Position numbers and translations under genes: made by a program
The notes under the pieces: model-generated
The model's input: only the letters and a program-made list of their open reading frames with translations
Database searches by the model: none
What the model was told of the DNA's origin: nothing
Source of the DNA: Thermoflexaceae bacterium
GTDB lineage: Bacteria > Chloroflexota > Dehalococcoidia > Tepidiformales > Tepidiformaceae
Direction of reading: 5' to 3'
Length of the DNA: 64,000 nt
Assembly (NCBI GenBank): GCA_015075555.1
Contig: JABTUD010000001.1
Location: forward strand, 806,001 to 870,000
Shown here: positions 17,956 through 26,355 of the stretch, piece by piece
Position numbering within the stretch: position 1 is the first letter of the stretch
Layout: each line of letters opens with the position of its first letter

Positions 17956-18786
17956 ATGATCGTCACCACTGACGCCTTCGCAGGCATCTCCGCAGCCAAT
18001 CGTCGGGCGCTGACAATGCTCCACCGCGCCTTCAACCGTCCGTTCGACGCTGCCCTTGCGGCGGGCGCGCTCAGTGCCGACGTGGCGAAGACCAGGCGGC
18101 TCCTCGCAGATCTCGCCGACGGTGGTTGGCTTGCCCGAGTGCGGCAGGGTTGGTACATCACCGTGCCGATCGACGCCTCGGAACCCCGCGAGTGGCGCGA
18201 GGATCCCTGGATTGTTGCGACTGTGCTCTTTGCGCCCTGCTACATCGGTGGCTGGAGCGCAAGCGAACACTGGGGCTTCACCGACGAGTTATTCAGTAGC
18301 ACGTATGTGGTGGCAAGGAGGAAGGTCAAGCCGACAGACCAGATCATCCAGGGGAGACGCTTCAAGCTGAGATCGGTCCCTCAGGAGGAGTGGTTTGGAA
18401 CCGAGGAAACCTTGCGCCGAGACACGGCGGTCACTGTGTCCGATCCTCACCGGACCGTCATCGATGTCGTGGATGTCCCCGAGTCCGCCGGCGGAGCGTT
18501 ACACGCCGCCGAGATCGTCCGGGCGTACTTCGACAGCGAACACGCGGACGAGCAACAGCTCCTCAGCCATAGTGAACGCCTGGGACGCGGAGCGCTGTTC
18601 AAACGCCTCGGGTATCTGGCCGAGCGCGACGGACTTGGGAGTGCCGCGTTCATAGAGGCGTGCCACGAACGAGTCAGCAAAGGGGTCAGCCTCCTCGACC
18701 CCACGCTGTCCGACGAGGGTCGGATTGTCTCGCGGTGGCGACTCAAGGTGAACGTTCCGCACTTGCTGCGGCCAGCCGGGTCCTGA
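17956..18786 (+). CDS. AbiEi-like type IV antitoxin / regulator (first copy)
   Basis: A 276-residue protein with an N-terminal winged helix (residues about 35-70: VAKTRRLLADLADGGWLARVRQGWYITVP) followed by the AbiEi-type domain (YIGGWSASEHWGFTDELFSSTYVVAR, RRFKLRSVPQEEWFGTE, TVSDPHRTVIDVVD). AbiEi proteins repress their own operon and neutralise an AbiEii nucleotidyltransferase. ATG 17956 follows GGAGTTTGGAG; the frame upstream of it overlaps the previous gene. No AbiEii directly follows; the next genes form a second AbiE pair. Confidence 0.75.
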   Translation: MIVTTDAFAGISAANRRALTMLHRAFNRPFDAALAAGALSADVAKTRRLLADLADGGWLARVRQGWYITVPIDASEPREWREDPWIVATVLFAPCYIGGWSASEHWGFTDELFSSTYVVARRKVKPTDQIIQGRRFKLRSVPQEEWFGTEETLRRDTAVTVSDPHRTVIDVVDVPESAGGALHAAEIVRAYFDSEHADEQQLLSHSERLGRGALFKRLGYLAERDGLGSAAFIEACHERVSKGVSLLDPTLSDEGRIVSRWRLKVNVPHLLRPAGS

Positions 18787-18793
18787 GACGCCA

Positions 18794-18823
18794 TTGCTGA
18801 CGAGGTCTCCGATGATGTATGAT
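18794..18823 (+). promoter_or_regulatory. Sigma-70-type promoter for the second AbiE pair
   Basis: TTGCTG (18794-18799) and TATGAT (18818-18823) are separated by 18 bp and sit 22 nt before the ATG of the DUF6088 gene. This gives the AbiE pair its own promoter distinct from the first AbiEi-like gene. Confidence 0.6.
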
Positions 18824-18844
18824 TTCTCCGGGAGATTCCATACG

Positions 18845-19435
18845 ATGCCTGCTTCGGTTCAACCCCAACTGCGCTCAGGCCAGGTCTACCGAACGAAGGA
18901 CCTGTCGAAGTGGAGCAAGAACCCGACGCGCCTCGCGAGCCGCCTGGTCCGGGAGGACAAACTGGTGCCTCTGGCGCACGGCCTCTACCTCCATCCAAAG
19001 CGAGGACGCTTTGGACAAGTCCCTGCCGACGATCGTGAACTGATGCGTGGCTTCCTCGACGGCGACCAATACATAGTCACCGGGCCCGAACGGTGGAACG
19101 CGCTCGGTTTGGGAACAACCGCTGTCTTTGCCACTCCCCTGGTGTACAACCGCAAGCGCTCGGGTGAGTTCAACCTTGGCGATCGCCGCTTCCGCCTTCG
19201 CCGAGTGGCGTTCCCTCGGCGTCCGACCGCCGAATGGTTCGTTGTCGATCTCTTCCAAAACGCCGAGGAAGCCGGAGCGTCCCGAGCCGAACTCACCGAG
19301 CGTTTGGCTCGCGCGGTGCGCCGTGGCAGGTTCGATCGGGATGAACTAAGGCAGATGGCAAGGCGCTTCGGATCGAAGGACACCCAGGCACGCATCGAGT
19401 CGGCGGTGGCCACGACTGACGCGTCGGTACCGTGA
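18845..19435 (+). CDS. DUF6088/AbiEi-type antitoxin
   Basis: A 196-residue antitoxin-like protein: an N-terminal HTH-like region (GQVYRTKDLSKWSKNPTRLASRLVREDKLV), then HGLYLHPKRGRFG, YIVTGPERWNALGLGTTAVF and RRFRLRRVAFPR, the pattern of DUF6088/AbiEi proteins. It is followed six bases later by the AbiEii toxin gene, the standard order for type IV toxin-antitoxin AbiE. ATG 18845 has GGGAGA 9 nt upstream; an earlier in-frame start would overlap the promoter. Confidence 0.75.
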   Translation: MPASVQPQLRSGQVYRTKDLSKWSKNPTRLASRLVREDKLVPLAHGLYLHPKRGRFGQVPADDRELMRGFLDGDQYIVTGPERWNALGLGTTAVFATPLVYNRKRSGEFNLGDRRFRLRRVAFPRRPTAEWFVVDLFQNAEEAGASRAELTERLARAVRRGRFDRDELRQMARRFGSKDTQARIESAVATTDASVP

Positions 19436-19441
19436 GCAACA

Positions 19442-20413
19442 GTGTTCGTTCATGAAGATCCCGAGTTCGATGACTTGCTCCGAATCGTTGGCGACCAGCG
19501 CAGGCTTAGCGTCGGACTCGTCGAGAAGGACTACCGGGTAACTCACACGCTCTGGGCGCTCCTCGATCAGGGCTTCGAACTCTGGTTCAAGGGCGGTACG
19601 TCGCTATCCAAAGGGTTTGGGATCATCCAACGGTTCTCGGAGGACCTCGATGTCCGAGTGGATCCAGGGACGGTAGCGGCGCTTCCGGCCGTGGCGAACT
19701 GGATAAGCCAGGGAAGACCGGCAGTCGCTCAGCGCAGAGCACATTTTGAGCAGCTTGCCTCGAAGTTGCATGTCCCGGGTGCGGAGGTCGCCCTGGATGA
19801 GGAGTTCTCCGACGCCCTGTGGCGCAATGCCGGCATACGCGTGGTCTATCCAGGGAAGCACCTTGCGGACCTGGAGCCAACGCGGCCATTCGTCCTGCTG
19901 GAGGTGGGGAACGCTCGTGTGACTCCATACGTGGAACGCGACCTCTCGTCGTTCGTCCACGACCACCTCATTGCGACTGGGCAGCTAGGCAGCTATGACC
20001 AGAATAAGGCCGACGCCGTGCGCGTCGTCCACCCACTCGTGACCCTCGTGGAGAAGCTGGATGCGCTCCAGTGGAGGGTTGGCCAGGAGGATCGTGAGCC
20101 GGCCAGCTTTGTCCGACACTTCGAGGACACGGCCCGCATCATTGAGGCTGAGACGACGCTTCCACCGCTTGATGGCTACGACGGTCCGCGTAGCCTCGCC
20201 GATGAGATGCTCGCCCAAGCCCAGATCGGAGCGATGCCATCATCCGAACATCCGGCGTTTACCCCCGACGACAGTCCGCGCTGGGATTCCATTCGGAGCG
20301 CATACGAGGCAATCGCCCCGATGTATTGGGGGCCGCGCCTCGAGCTCGACGTCGCTTGTTCGACAATCCGCCACTGGATAGCGCGAGTACTCGGCGAGGC
20401 GTCGTCGTTGTAA
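19442..20413 (+). CDS. abiEii: AbiEii-type nucleotidyltransferase toxin
   Basis: A 323-residue nucleotidyltransferase of the AbiEii/AbiGii family. The catalytic motif is GGTSLSKGFGIIQRFSEDLDV (residues about 51-71), with the GG-T/S and D-x-D signatures; a lysine-rich helix (EKDYRVTHTLW) precedes it as in the family. Known relatives transfer NTPs to tRNA and arrest growth, giving abortive phage infection. With the preceding DUF6088 gene it forms a complete AbiE pair. The start is TTG/GTG-like at 19442, tightly spaced to the antitoxin stop. Confidence 0.85.
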   Translation: MFVHEDPEFDDLLRIVGDQRRLSVGLVEKDYRVTHTLWALLDQGFELWFKGGTSLSKGFGIIQRFSEDLDVRVDPGTVAALPAVANWISQGRPAVAQRRAHFEQLASKLHVPGAEVALDEEFSDALWRNAGIRVVYPGKHLADLEPTRPFVLLEVGNARVTPYVERDLSSFVHDHLIATGQLGSYDQNKADAVRVVHPLVTLVEKLDALQWRVGQEDREPASFVRHFEDTARIIEAETTLPPLDGYDGPRSLADEMLAQAQIGAMPSSEHPAFTPDDSPRWDSIRSAYEAIAPMYWGPRLELDVACSTIRHWIARVLGEASSL

Positions 20414-20493
20414 GCTCGATTCTCGTTCTTAAAGGATCCCGTTCGCTGTGACGCTTCAGCGGTGCGATGGATCGGTTCGTACCGGCTGGCTAG

Positions 20494-21564
20494 TCACGCC
20501 GCATCAATGACGGGGAACGCCTGCGCCTCGAGATACTGCACAAGCCGCCTCGCGATCTCCACAAATCGCACGACTTCGTCCGCCAGCAGCACCACGGTCC
20601 TTCCGGGCTGCGCCTCCTGAACCGCCTCTGCATACCGCTCGTCGGCGAGACCAAGGTTGTGACCAAGAACGTGCCGCTTCTCGATATTAATCCGCAAGTA
20701 GTCACGGTCGTCGTCGCTCAGGCCAGCGAACGGATCGATGCCTAGCTTTGCCAGCTTTTCGCGAGCGCGGTCGATGTTTTGGAAAGCATTGCCAATCGCC
20801 TTCGCCGACTTCAGCTTCGCCGCCTCCTCGACCTGACACAGCTTCCCTACCAGAAACCGGTAGACGGTCTTCAGGTAGGTCTCCAAGGCTGTCACGACAT
20901 CCTCGTGAGCGTTGCCAAGCAGCCGGAAGCTTAGTTCAGCCTCAGAGGCCTCGCGAGCCAACGTGATCTGCTGCTCGATCAGGTCGCATTCCCGGCGATA
21001 GTGAACCGCCAGGTTCGGTGCACCGCAGTCGGGACAAAAGAGGGCAATCGCGTAGACTCCGTAGCGCCGCGAGCAGACGTTGCATGTCAGCTGCCGCAGC
21101 AAGTCCTCGCGCCACACTCGTGGTTCCGGACGCGCTGGTCTTCGATTCGCCTTCACCTCGATCGAAATCGGCCCGCTGCGCGGTAGCCTTCGACCTACCC
21201 CTCGAAGCATGTCGCTGACGGCATCGAGGGCATCCTCCTGAGCAGCCCACTTGAACCACGTTGTAAGCGCTTCAACATCACGCGGGTCGATGAACTCGTC
21301 ATCGTCAGCGCTGTCGTGCCCGCAGTATGGGCACGTGGTCCCAGGTGTATGCGGAGTTCGATGCAGACGTGTCTCTGCACCGTTCCACTCGGCATCCGAT
21401 GTTGTCTCGCCGAGTTGGAACAGCCGTGGTGCACAGTCCTCCAACGGACACCAGCGGGCCTCCATGCCCGAGGGCGTCTTCGGCAGCGACATTTCCAGTT
21501 CGAGCCGATCGCCCAAACGACGTGCGCCCCGTCGTTCAAGTCTCTGGAATCGCAGGTTGCTCAT
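20494..21564 (-). CDS. Zinc-ribbon protein with C-terminal HEPN-like RX4H motif
   Basis: A 356-residue protein with CPYCGHD near residue 79 and a second ribbon CNVC...CPDCG near 168-185. The C-terminal helical domain carries INIEKRHVLGHNLGLAD near residue 296, in which R-HVLG-H matches the RX4-6H active site of HEPN ribonucleases, followed by helices typical of that fold. It is translationally coupled (4-nt overlap) to the XRE-ImmA gene, so the two may form a toxin (HEPN RNase) and antitoxin/regulator pair. The family name is not recognised; RNase activity is an inference from the motif. Confidence 0.6.
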   Translation of the reverse strand: MSNLRFQRLERRGARRLGDRLELEMSLPKTPSGMEARWCPLEDCAPRLFQLGETTSDAEWNGAETRLHRTPHTPGTTCPYCGHDSADDDEFIDPRDVEALTTWFKWAAQEDALDAVSDMLRGVGRRLPRSGPISIEVKANRRPARPEPRVWREDLLRQLTCNVCSRRYGVYAIALFCPDCGAPNLAVHYRRECDLIEQQITLAREASEAELSFRLLGNAHEDVVTALETYLKTVYRFLVGKLCQVEEAAKLKSAKAIGNAFQNIDRAREKLAKLGIDPFAGLSDDDRDYLRINIEKRHVLGHNLGLADERYAEAVQEAQPGRTVVLLADEVVRFVEIARRLVQYLEAQAFPVIDAA

Positions 21565-22616
21565 CGCGCTTTTCTCTCGATCTTGGCGGCGCGGTCCGGA
21601 CCGGGCAGTTCCGCCGCTACCGTCGCAACGATGTCATCCGGCAGTGCCCTCAGGTGGCCCCGTCGAGAGCGGAGCATGTTCGACAGAAGTTCGGGCCTCT
21701 CAGGCTCACCAATTGCCACAGGTTCAACACGACGCCAGCCGCGCGCCGACGCGGCCTTGATAGCCGTCAGGTAGGTTCCTTCAGACATGCGGCCTAGTGT
21801 TCGAGCACGCATCAGGAGGGCAGCCAGAGAGACCTGCCACTTCCTCTTCAGTTCGAACAACAAGCCCCAATCGACCGAGGTTGGCAGCTCTCGTTGGATC
21901 TCGTTCTTCGGCATGAGGAAAGCCGCAGCGAACTCGTGAGCCTGCCGCTCCACCTGGGGCAACCCCCACACCTCGTGGCCGTGCACGACGAGATGGCCGA
22001 GTTCGTGCGAGGCATCGAATCGCGAGCGTGCGCGATCGTTCTTGTCGGATCCAAGTACCACGACGGGGTGATCCGCGAAGGGTAGTGAGAACGCGTCGAC
22101 GTCGGCGGAGTCCAGCGGCAGGCGGATGACCACAATTCCGTGGCCCTCCACGAGGCCCACCACGTTCTGGATAGGACCCGCCGGGACACGCCAGGCTTGA
22201 CGAACTTTGGCCGCAGTCTTCTCCATTTCGTCGGCGCTCGTCTCGAGGCCAGACGCCGGCAGCCTGGGGATATCGGCCTTTGTGTGGCGCTGCTCCGCAG
22301 CTCCCAGGACGACCACATCATGTGCGATGTGGGCAATAGCCCTGGCACGGCGGCGGTCAGTGACTGTGGTTCGTCGCAGCGAACGGAAGAATCCTTCATG
22401 CGTCTCGTCGTCAGGAAGCCCGAAGAACTCCGTTGGAACCTTCAAGGCCACAGCCAGGCCCTCAATCGTCGCCTGGGTCGGACGAGTAGCGCCCGACTCG
22501 AATTGGCTCACGGCTGCACCGGTGATTTCAGCCTGAGCGGCCAGTTCGGTCTGGCTGAGACTCCTTAGCTCCCGCGCCAGGCGCAACCGTCCCGGCTCAA
22601 ACGCTGGACTCGGCAT
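21561..22616 (-). CDS. XRE-family regulator fused to ImmA/IrrE metallopeptidase
   Basis: A 351-residue two-domain protein. Residues 5-65 are a Cro/CI-type HTH (SLSQTELAAQAEITGAAVSQFESGATRPTQ); residues about 150-240 are an ImmA/IrrE zinc peptidase with DASHELGHLVVHG (HExxH) and the later EFAAAFLMP helix. Such proteins cleave or bind repressors in response to stress or serve as antitoxins. ATG 22616 is preceded by AGGAGG; the 17-codon upstream extension is ignored. It precedes the Zn-ribbon/HEPN gene in the same operon and is divergent from CBASS. Confidence 0.85.
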   Translation of the reverse strand: MPSPAFEPGRLRLARELRSLSQTELAAQAEITGAAVSQFESGATRPTQATIEGLAVALKVPTEFFGLPDDETHEGFFRSLRRTTVTDRRRARAIAHIAHDVVVLGAAEQRHTKADIPRLPASGLETSADEMEKTAAKVRQAWRVPAGPIQNVVGLVEGHGIVVIRLPLDSADVDAFSLPFADHPVVVLGSDKNDRARSRFDASHELGHLVVHGHEVWGLPQVERQAHEFAAAFLMPKNEIQRELPTSVDWGLLFELKRKWQVSLAALLMRARTLGRMSEGTYLTAIKAASARGWRRVEPVAIGEPERPELLSNMLRSRRGHLRALPDDIVATVAAELPGPDRAAKIERKAR

Positions 22617-22674
22617 AGGTAGCCTCCTGCGGCGTCGTCCCGCTACAGAATCTAACAGGTGTGCCACGAAGCCC

Positions 22675-22726
22675 TTGACAGCAGGTCTCGCGAATCGGCT
22701 AACCTGAAAGCGTGCGAAACGTACGC
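22675..22726 (+). promoter_or_regulatory. Promoter and palindrome between XRE-ImmA and CBASS operons
   Basis: On the plus strand TTGACA (22675-22680) and TAACCT (22700-22705) are 19 bp apart, a plausible CBASS promoter. GCGTGCG-AAA-CGTACGC at 22710-22726 is an imperfect palindrome at the expected start site, a candidate operator for the divergent XRE protein. Both are inferred from sequence only. Confidence 0.4.
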
Positions 22727-22856
22727 CGAAAACACCGCGCGAGTCTTAAGTTACGCCCGTCGACCCCCAGCCGCAATGGCCCGGACGCACGCGTGTATCG
22801 GCCTGTTCCGTCAAACCACGTGACCGCGCGTCTCGCGCCAGGCTGGAGGGGTGCCG

Positions 22857-23807
22857 ATGCCACTCACTGATACGGAGTTGCGCTACTACGATGCGAACGT
22901 CCTCCGGTTGCCCGCCGAAAAGCGCAAGGAGTACCACGAGCAGGTTGATCGACTGATCGCCGAACTCAGCCGCAGTGTCCGCGACCGGACGGAGATCAAG
23001 ATCACCAGGGTGGTGAAGGCAGGCTCATTCGCGAAACACACGATCCTTCGCAGGACGTCGATGGACCCGGTCGATGTGGATGTTGTCTTTTACGTCGGCG
23101 GCCGAAGCATCGATTCCGAAACGCTCCAGACGCTGGCCGACACGATTCACAGCCTTCTGCTCGCGATCTACCCCACGAAGAAGGTGGAGGACTTCGAGAT
23201 TGGCAGGAAGGCCGCCACCGTCATGTTTGCCGGGACGGGCCTCAGCGTCGACATCGTCCCCGTGATCGAGGATGCGTCCCGCCCAGGCTACGGGTGGCAG
23301 TTCGACCTAGAAGATGGGACGCGGATGCAGACCTGCGCGCCATGCCAGATCCAGTTCGTGCGTGACCGGAAAACAAGGGACTCGGACTTCCGCACGCTCG
23401 TACGACTCGCGAAACGGTGGCGCAACCAGGCGGAGCTCACGCATCTGAAGTCGTTCCCGATAGAGTTGCTCATGGCGTACAGCCTGGACACGGAGGGCGC
23501 GAACGGCTCGATTGAGCAACGGTTCCGGCGGTTCCTCCTATACATCGCCCAGTCCGAGCTCAAGCAACGGGTGAGCTTCCCGGAGAACCAGAGTTCTGCC
23601 GGGGTGTTCATCGACCCAGTGGTCGTTCTCGACCCGGTCTGCGACAGCAACAACGTGACCTCGCGCATCACTGAGCCGGAGCGGCTCGAGATCGTGACTG
23701 CCGCAAACGAGGCCTGGGAGACGGCAACTTTCGCATCTACTGAGGGCGATCTCAGTCTCTGGAAAGAAGTCTTTGGCCCCCGATTCAAGGTGAGGGACGA
23801 CGCATGA
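22857..23807 (+). CDS. CBASS CD-NTase (oligonucleotide cyclase)
   Basis: A 316-residue cGAS/DncV-like nucleotidyltransferase. It has the GS motif in KAGSFAKHT (residues about 56-64), the catalytic DVDVVFYVGG near 73 and the third acidic residue in VDIVPV near 132, followed by the helical substrate-binding half (LVRLAKRWRNQAE, SFPIELLMAYSL). On infection it would make a cyclic oligonucleotide second messenger. ATG 22857 has GGAGG 7 nt upstream; GTG 22851 is an alternative. The next gene encodes a HORMA protein, which makes this a type III CBASS. Confidence 0.85.
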   Translation: MPLTDTELRYYDANVLRLPAEKRKEYHEQVDRLIAELSRSVRDRTEIKITRVVKAGSFAKHTILRRTSMDPVDVDVVFYVGGRSIDSETLQTLADTIHSLLLAIYPTKKVEDFEIGRKAATVMFAGTGLSVDIVPVIEDASRPGYGWQFDLEDGTRMQTCAPCQIQFVRDRKTRDSDFRTLVRLAKRWRNQAELTHLKSFPIELLMAYSLDTEGANGSIEQRFRRFLLYIAQSELKQRVSFPENQSSAGVFIDPVVVLDPVCDSNNVTSRITEPERLEIVTAANEAWETATFASTEGDLSLWKEVFGPRFKVRDDA

Positions 23808-24295
23808 CCTACTCCACGACCGCAAGTCACACGTACGAGATCACCGATATCGAGGTGGTGATTAGACGCTTCACGGCAGACCTCGTGATGATCGCGCAGA
23901 GTTCAGCCTCGATGAGCGAGGCCGAGGCGCGAAGTTACGCGCACGACGTCGAGTTGCTTGCTAAGAGCGGCTACTTGCGGAGGGTCGACCTGACGCTGCT
24001 CGGTAGTGGCGTGGAGGTCAAGGCCACACAGTACACGGTTAACACGTCCGCCGGTGACCTCTCGATGAGTCGGCCCGGCGGACTGCTCTGGCCGCGTGTG
24101 GCTAACCCTCACTTCCGTGTTGTCTTGTCCTACACTCCCGCCTACGACGACAAGGCGCGAGCAGCGATGCGGGACAAGCTCAAGGTCAACTGGGTACCCA
24201 CGTCCGTCGACACCAATCACTGGACACTCGCCCCATCTGGCGGTCGTAATTACGCGAGCAACGGGTGGGGCATGCAGCGAACGGACTTTGCATAG
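23804..24295 (+). CDS. CBASS bacterial HORMA-domain protein
   Basis: A 163-residue protein that starts inside the stop of the cyclase gene (ATGA). The layout, a long N-terminal helix (EVVIRRFTADLVMIAQSSAS, then SYAHDVELLAKSGYLRRVDL) followed by beta strands (VEVKATQYTVN, HFRVVLSYTPAYDD) and a C-terminal strand region ending NGWGMQRTDF, matches bacterial HORMA proteins. In type III CBASS it binds and activates the CD-NTase. Assignment rests on position between CD-NTase and TRIP13 plus size and fold pattern. Confidence 0.75.
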   Translation: MTYSTTASHTYEITDIEVVIRRFTADLVMIAQSSASMSEAEARSYAHDVELLAKSGYLRRVDLTLLGSGVEVKATQYTVNTSAGDLSMSRPGGLLWPRVANPHFRVVLSYTPAYDDKARAAMRDKLKVNWVPTSVDTNHWTLAPSGGRNYASNGWGMQRTDFA

Positions 24296-25192
24296 ATGAA
24301 CGAGCCGAGCATCTTCGATGCGGCAACCGTCCTGCCTGACGAGCACCTGACCTCGCGCGAGGCGACACTCCTCGGATTCGAACGCCGATACGCCCAGGTC
24401 GCCAATCAGCTCCGGCTGCTCCTGAGCGCCGGTGAGCTCGACGCGTGGAACAAGCGGTTCCATGCTGGCCGGCTGGCCCTCTCCGAGCTCGTCGCCAACC
24501 AGTATCCGCTCGTCCTCTTTCACGGCGACGTGGGAACGGGAAAGACTGTCACCGCCGAGTGCATGGCAAATCGGATTGTGCGCGAAAGTCGCACTGAGGA
24601 CTCGGTTCTTTTCAAGCTCAGCACCCGCGTGCGCGGCTCCGGAAAGGTCGGGGAGATGGGCACCCTCCTTGCGGAGGCATTCCGAACGGTGACCGAATCG
24701 GCTGGCAATGGCCGCCGCGCCGTGCTCGTCATCGACGAGGGTGACTCTTTGGCCGCGGCGCGCTCGCAGGAGCACAGTCATCACGAAGACAAGGTCGCCG
24801 TAAACACCCTCATCCAGGGGATCGATGGCCTTCGGCGTTTCCAGGGACGCGTGGTGACGTTCCTCTGTACGAACAGGCTCGGCGCAATCGATCCGGCGCT
24901 GCAGCGGAGAGCGGCGATCGTGCAGGAGTTTCAGCGGCCTACAGCAGACGAACGCAGGCAGCTCTTTGCGATGGACCTAGCTGCCCTGAAACTCGACCCC
25001 AATCAAGTTATGGCGCTTGTTGATGCCACGGGTTCGCGTGAAATCGGGCCGCCGTGGACGTTCTCGGACATCCGGACCCGGCTCTACCCAGCGGCGATCG
25101 CGCTTGCCTTCCCCGATAGCTCCCTCCAGATCGGTCACCTCCTCGCTGCTGGGACGGAGCTGAAGCCCTCTCCAGTCTTGGAGGACCGATGA
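24296..25192 (+). CDS. CBASS TRIP13/Pch2-like AAA+ ATPase
   Basis: A 298-residue AAA+ protein: Walker A HGDVGTGKTVTAE near residue 78, Walker B AVLVIDEGDSLAAA near 144, sensor-1 FLCTNRLGAIDPALQRR near 192 with the arginine finger region after it. In type III CBASS, TRIP13 remodels the HORMA protein to switch off the cyclase. The ATG follows directly on the TAG of the HORMA gene, and the stop overlaps the effector start. Confidence 0.85.
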   Translation: MNEPSIFDAATVLPDEHLTSREATLLGFERRYAQVANQLRLLLSAGELDAWNKRFHAGRLALSELVANQYPLVLFHGDVGTGKTVTAECMANRIVRESRTEDSVLFKLSTRVRGSGKVGEMGTLLAEAFRTVTESAGNGRRAVLVIDEGDSLAAARSQEHSHHEDKVAVNTLIQGIDGLRRFQGRVVTFLCTNRLGAIDPALQRRAAIVQEFQRPTADERRQLFAMDLAALKLDPNQVMALVDATGSREIGPPWTFSDIRTRLYPAAIALAFPDSSLQIGHLLAAGTELKPSPVLEDR

Positions 25193-26355
25193 TGGCTCGA
25201 TCGTCACTTTTCGGCCGGCGTATCCACATCGCCGGTAGCATTTCGAGTGACCCGACAGAAGCACCAGCGGTCGAAGTGGAGCGTGCCCGTGAGTTCGTGG
25301 CGGCAATGGTGCCGCGGCTCGTAGAGCGGGGCGCCACGTTCGTCGTCCCGGTCGATGACGAGAAGCCTCGCCCCGTCGACCAATTGCCAATCTGCTTCGA
25401 CTGGCTGGTTTGGCAGCGGCTTCACGAAAGCGTCGCGCTTCGGCCATCGGGAGCGCCGAATCCGCTTGCGGTTGCCGTCCAACATCACAAGACCGAGGCC
25501 CAGGTTCCGGCGGAGTACGTCACCCTGTGGGACGGGCTTCGTGGAACGGACCTGGTCCAGATCGAGAATGTCTCTCACTGGAACATGGCGAGTAAGCGTC
25601 TGGAAGCACAGGCGGGTTGGGGGGACATACTCCTTGCGCTGGGCGGCTCTGAGGGCACCCTCTTCCTCGCCAATCTCTATCACGATGCTGGAAAGCCCGT
25701 TGTCCCTCTCAACAATGCGATTAGCCCAGCCGCCAGCGGTGCCCGTCGTCTGTTCGCGCTGGGCCTATCGAGGACAGATTCGGGAAGACTCTTCCGCTCG
25801 CCGAGGGCGGCGACTGACGCGTGGGTAAATCGCATCAACTTCCCCGAGCGGATCGCTACCAATCAGCGAGTCGAGGCTGTCATCAATCTGCTCGAGGCGC
25901 TGGAACCGCGCCAAGCGTTCGTAGTGCGGCTCTTGAACGCCAAACATCCCTCATACGGAAGGGTCGAGGCATTCTTCGCCAACGTCGTACAGCCGATCGT
26001 GGAAGACACCCTCGGCTACAAGATGGCGGTGGTCGACGGCAGGCAGCCGCTTGAATACCCCCGCATGGACCAGGAGATCTTCGCGAAACTCCATCGCAGC
26101 AGCGTCGTGCTTTGCGACCTCACCGGGCAGCGCCCCAACTGCTTCCTTGAGTTGGGATACGCGCTCGGACGTGGCCTGCCCACTATGGTGATGGCTATGG
26201 AAGGGGAGCAGCTGCCATTTGATCTCGGAACGTTCGCCGGCTTCTTCTGGAATCCGGACGATCCCGCCGAGGCGCAACGTCGCAAGTTCATGGACCACTG
26301 GAACGCCATTCAGACTCGCCCGCCACTTGTGCCATCGGCACCGCTCATCCCATGA
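25189..26355 (+). CDS. CBASS effector: SLOG-like plus deoxyribosyltransferase/TIR-like domains
   Basis: A 388-residue effector candidate in the CBASS operon. Residues about 10-190 look like a SLOG (Rossmann) sensor: [22 protein letters not shown] and [26 protein letters not shown], with the GGxxGT signature. Residues about 240-370 resemble nucleoside 2-deoxyribosyltransferase or TIR-like NADase domains: [43 protein letters not shown], then [20 protein letters not shown]. The likely mechanism is ligand sensing by SLOG and NAD+ or nucleotide cleavage by the C-terminal domain, inferred from SLOG-containing defence proteins. The overlap with TRIP13 (ATGA) supports co-expression. Confidence 0.65.
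   Translation: MMARSSLFGRRIHIAGSISSDPTEAPAVEVERAREFVAAMVPRLVERGATFVVPVDDEKPRPVDQLPICFDWLVWQRLHESVALRPSGAPNPLAVAVQHHKTEAQVPAEYVTLWDGLRGTDLVQIENVSHWNMASKRLEAQAGWGDILLALGGSEGTLFLANLYHDAGKPVVPLNNAISPAASGARRLFALGLSRTDSGRLFRSPRAATDAWVNRINFPERIATNQRVEAVINLLEALEPRQAFVVRLLNAKHPSYGRVEAFFANVVQPIVEDTLGYKMAVVDGRQPLEYPRMDQEIFAKLHRSSVVLCDLTGQRPNCFLELGYALGRGLPTMVMAMEGEQLPFDLGTFAGFFWNPDDPAEAQRRKFMDHWNAIQTRPPLVPSAPLIP

Noticed and set aside
22857-25192. Type II CBASS (E1/E2-JAB)
   Set aside because: The genes after the cyclase are HORMA- and AAA-type, with no ubiquitin-like E1/E2 or JAB signature.
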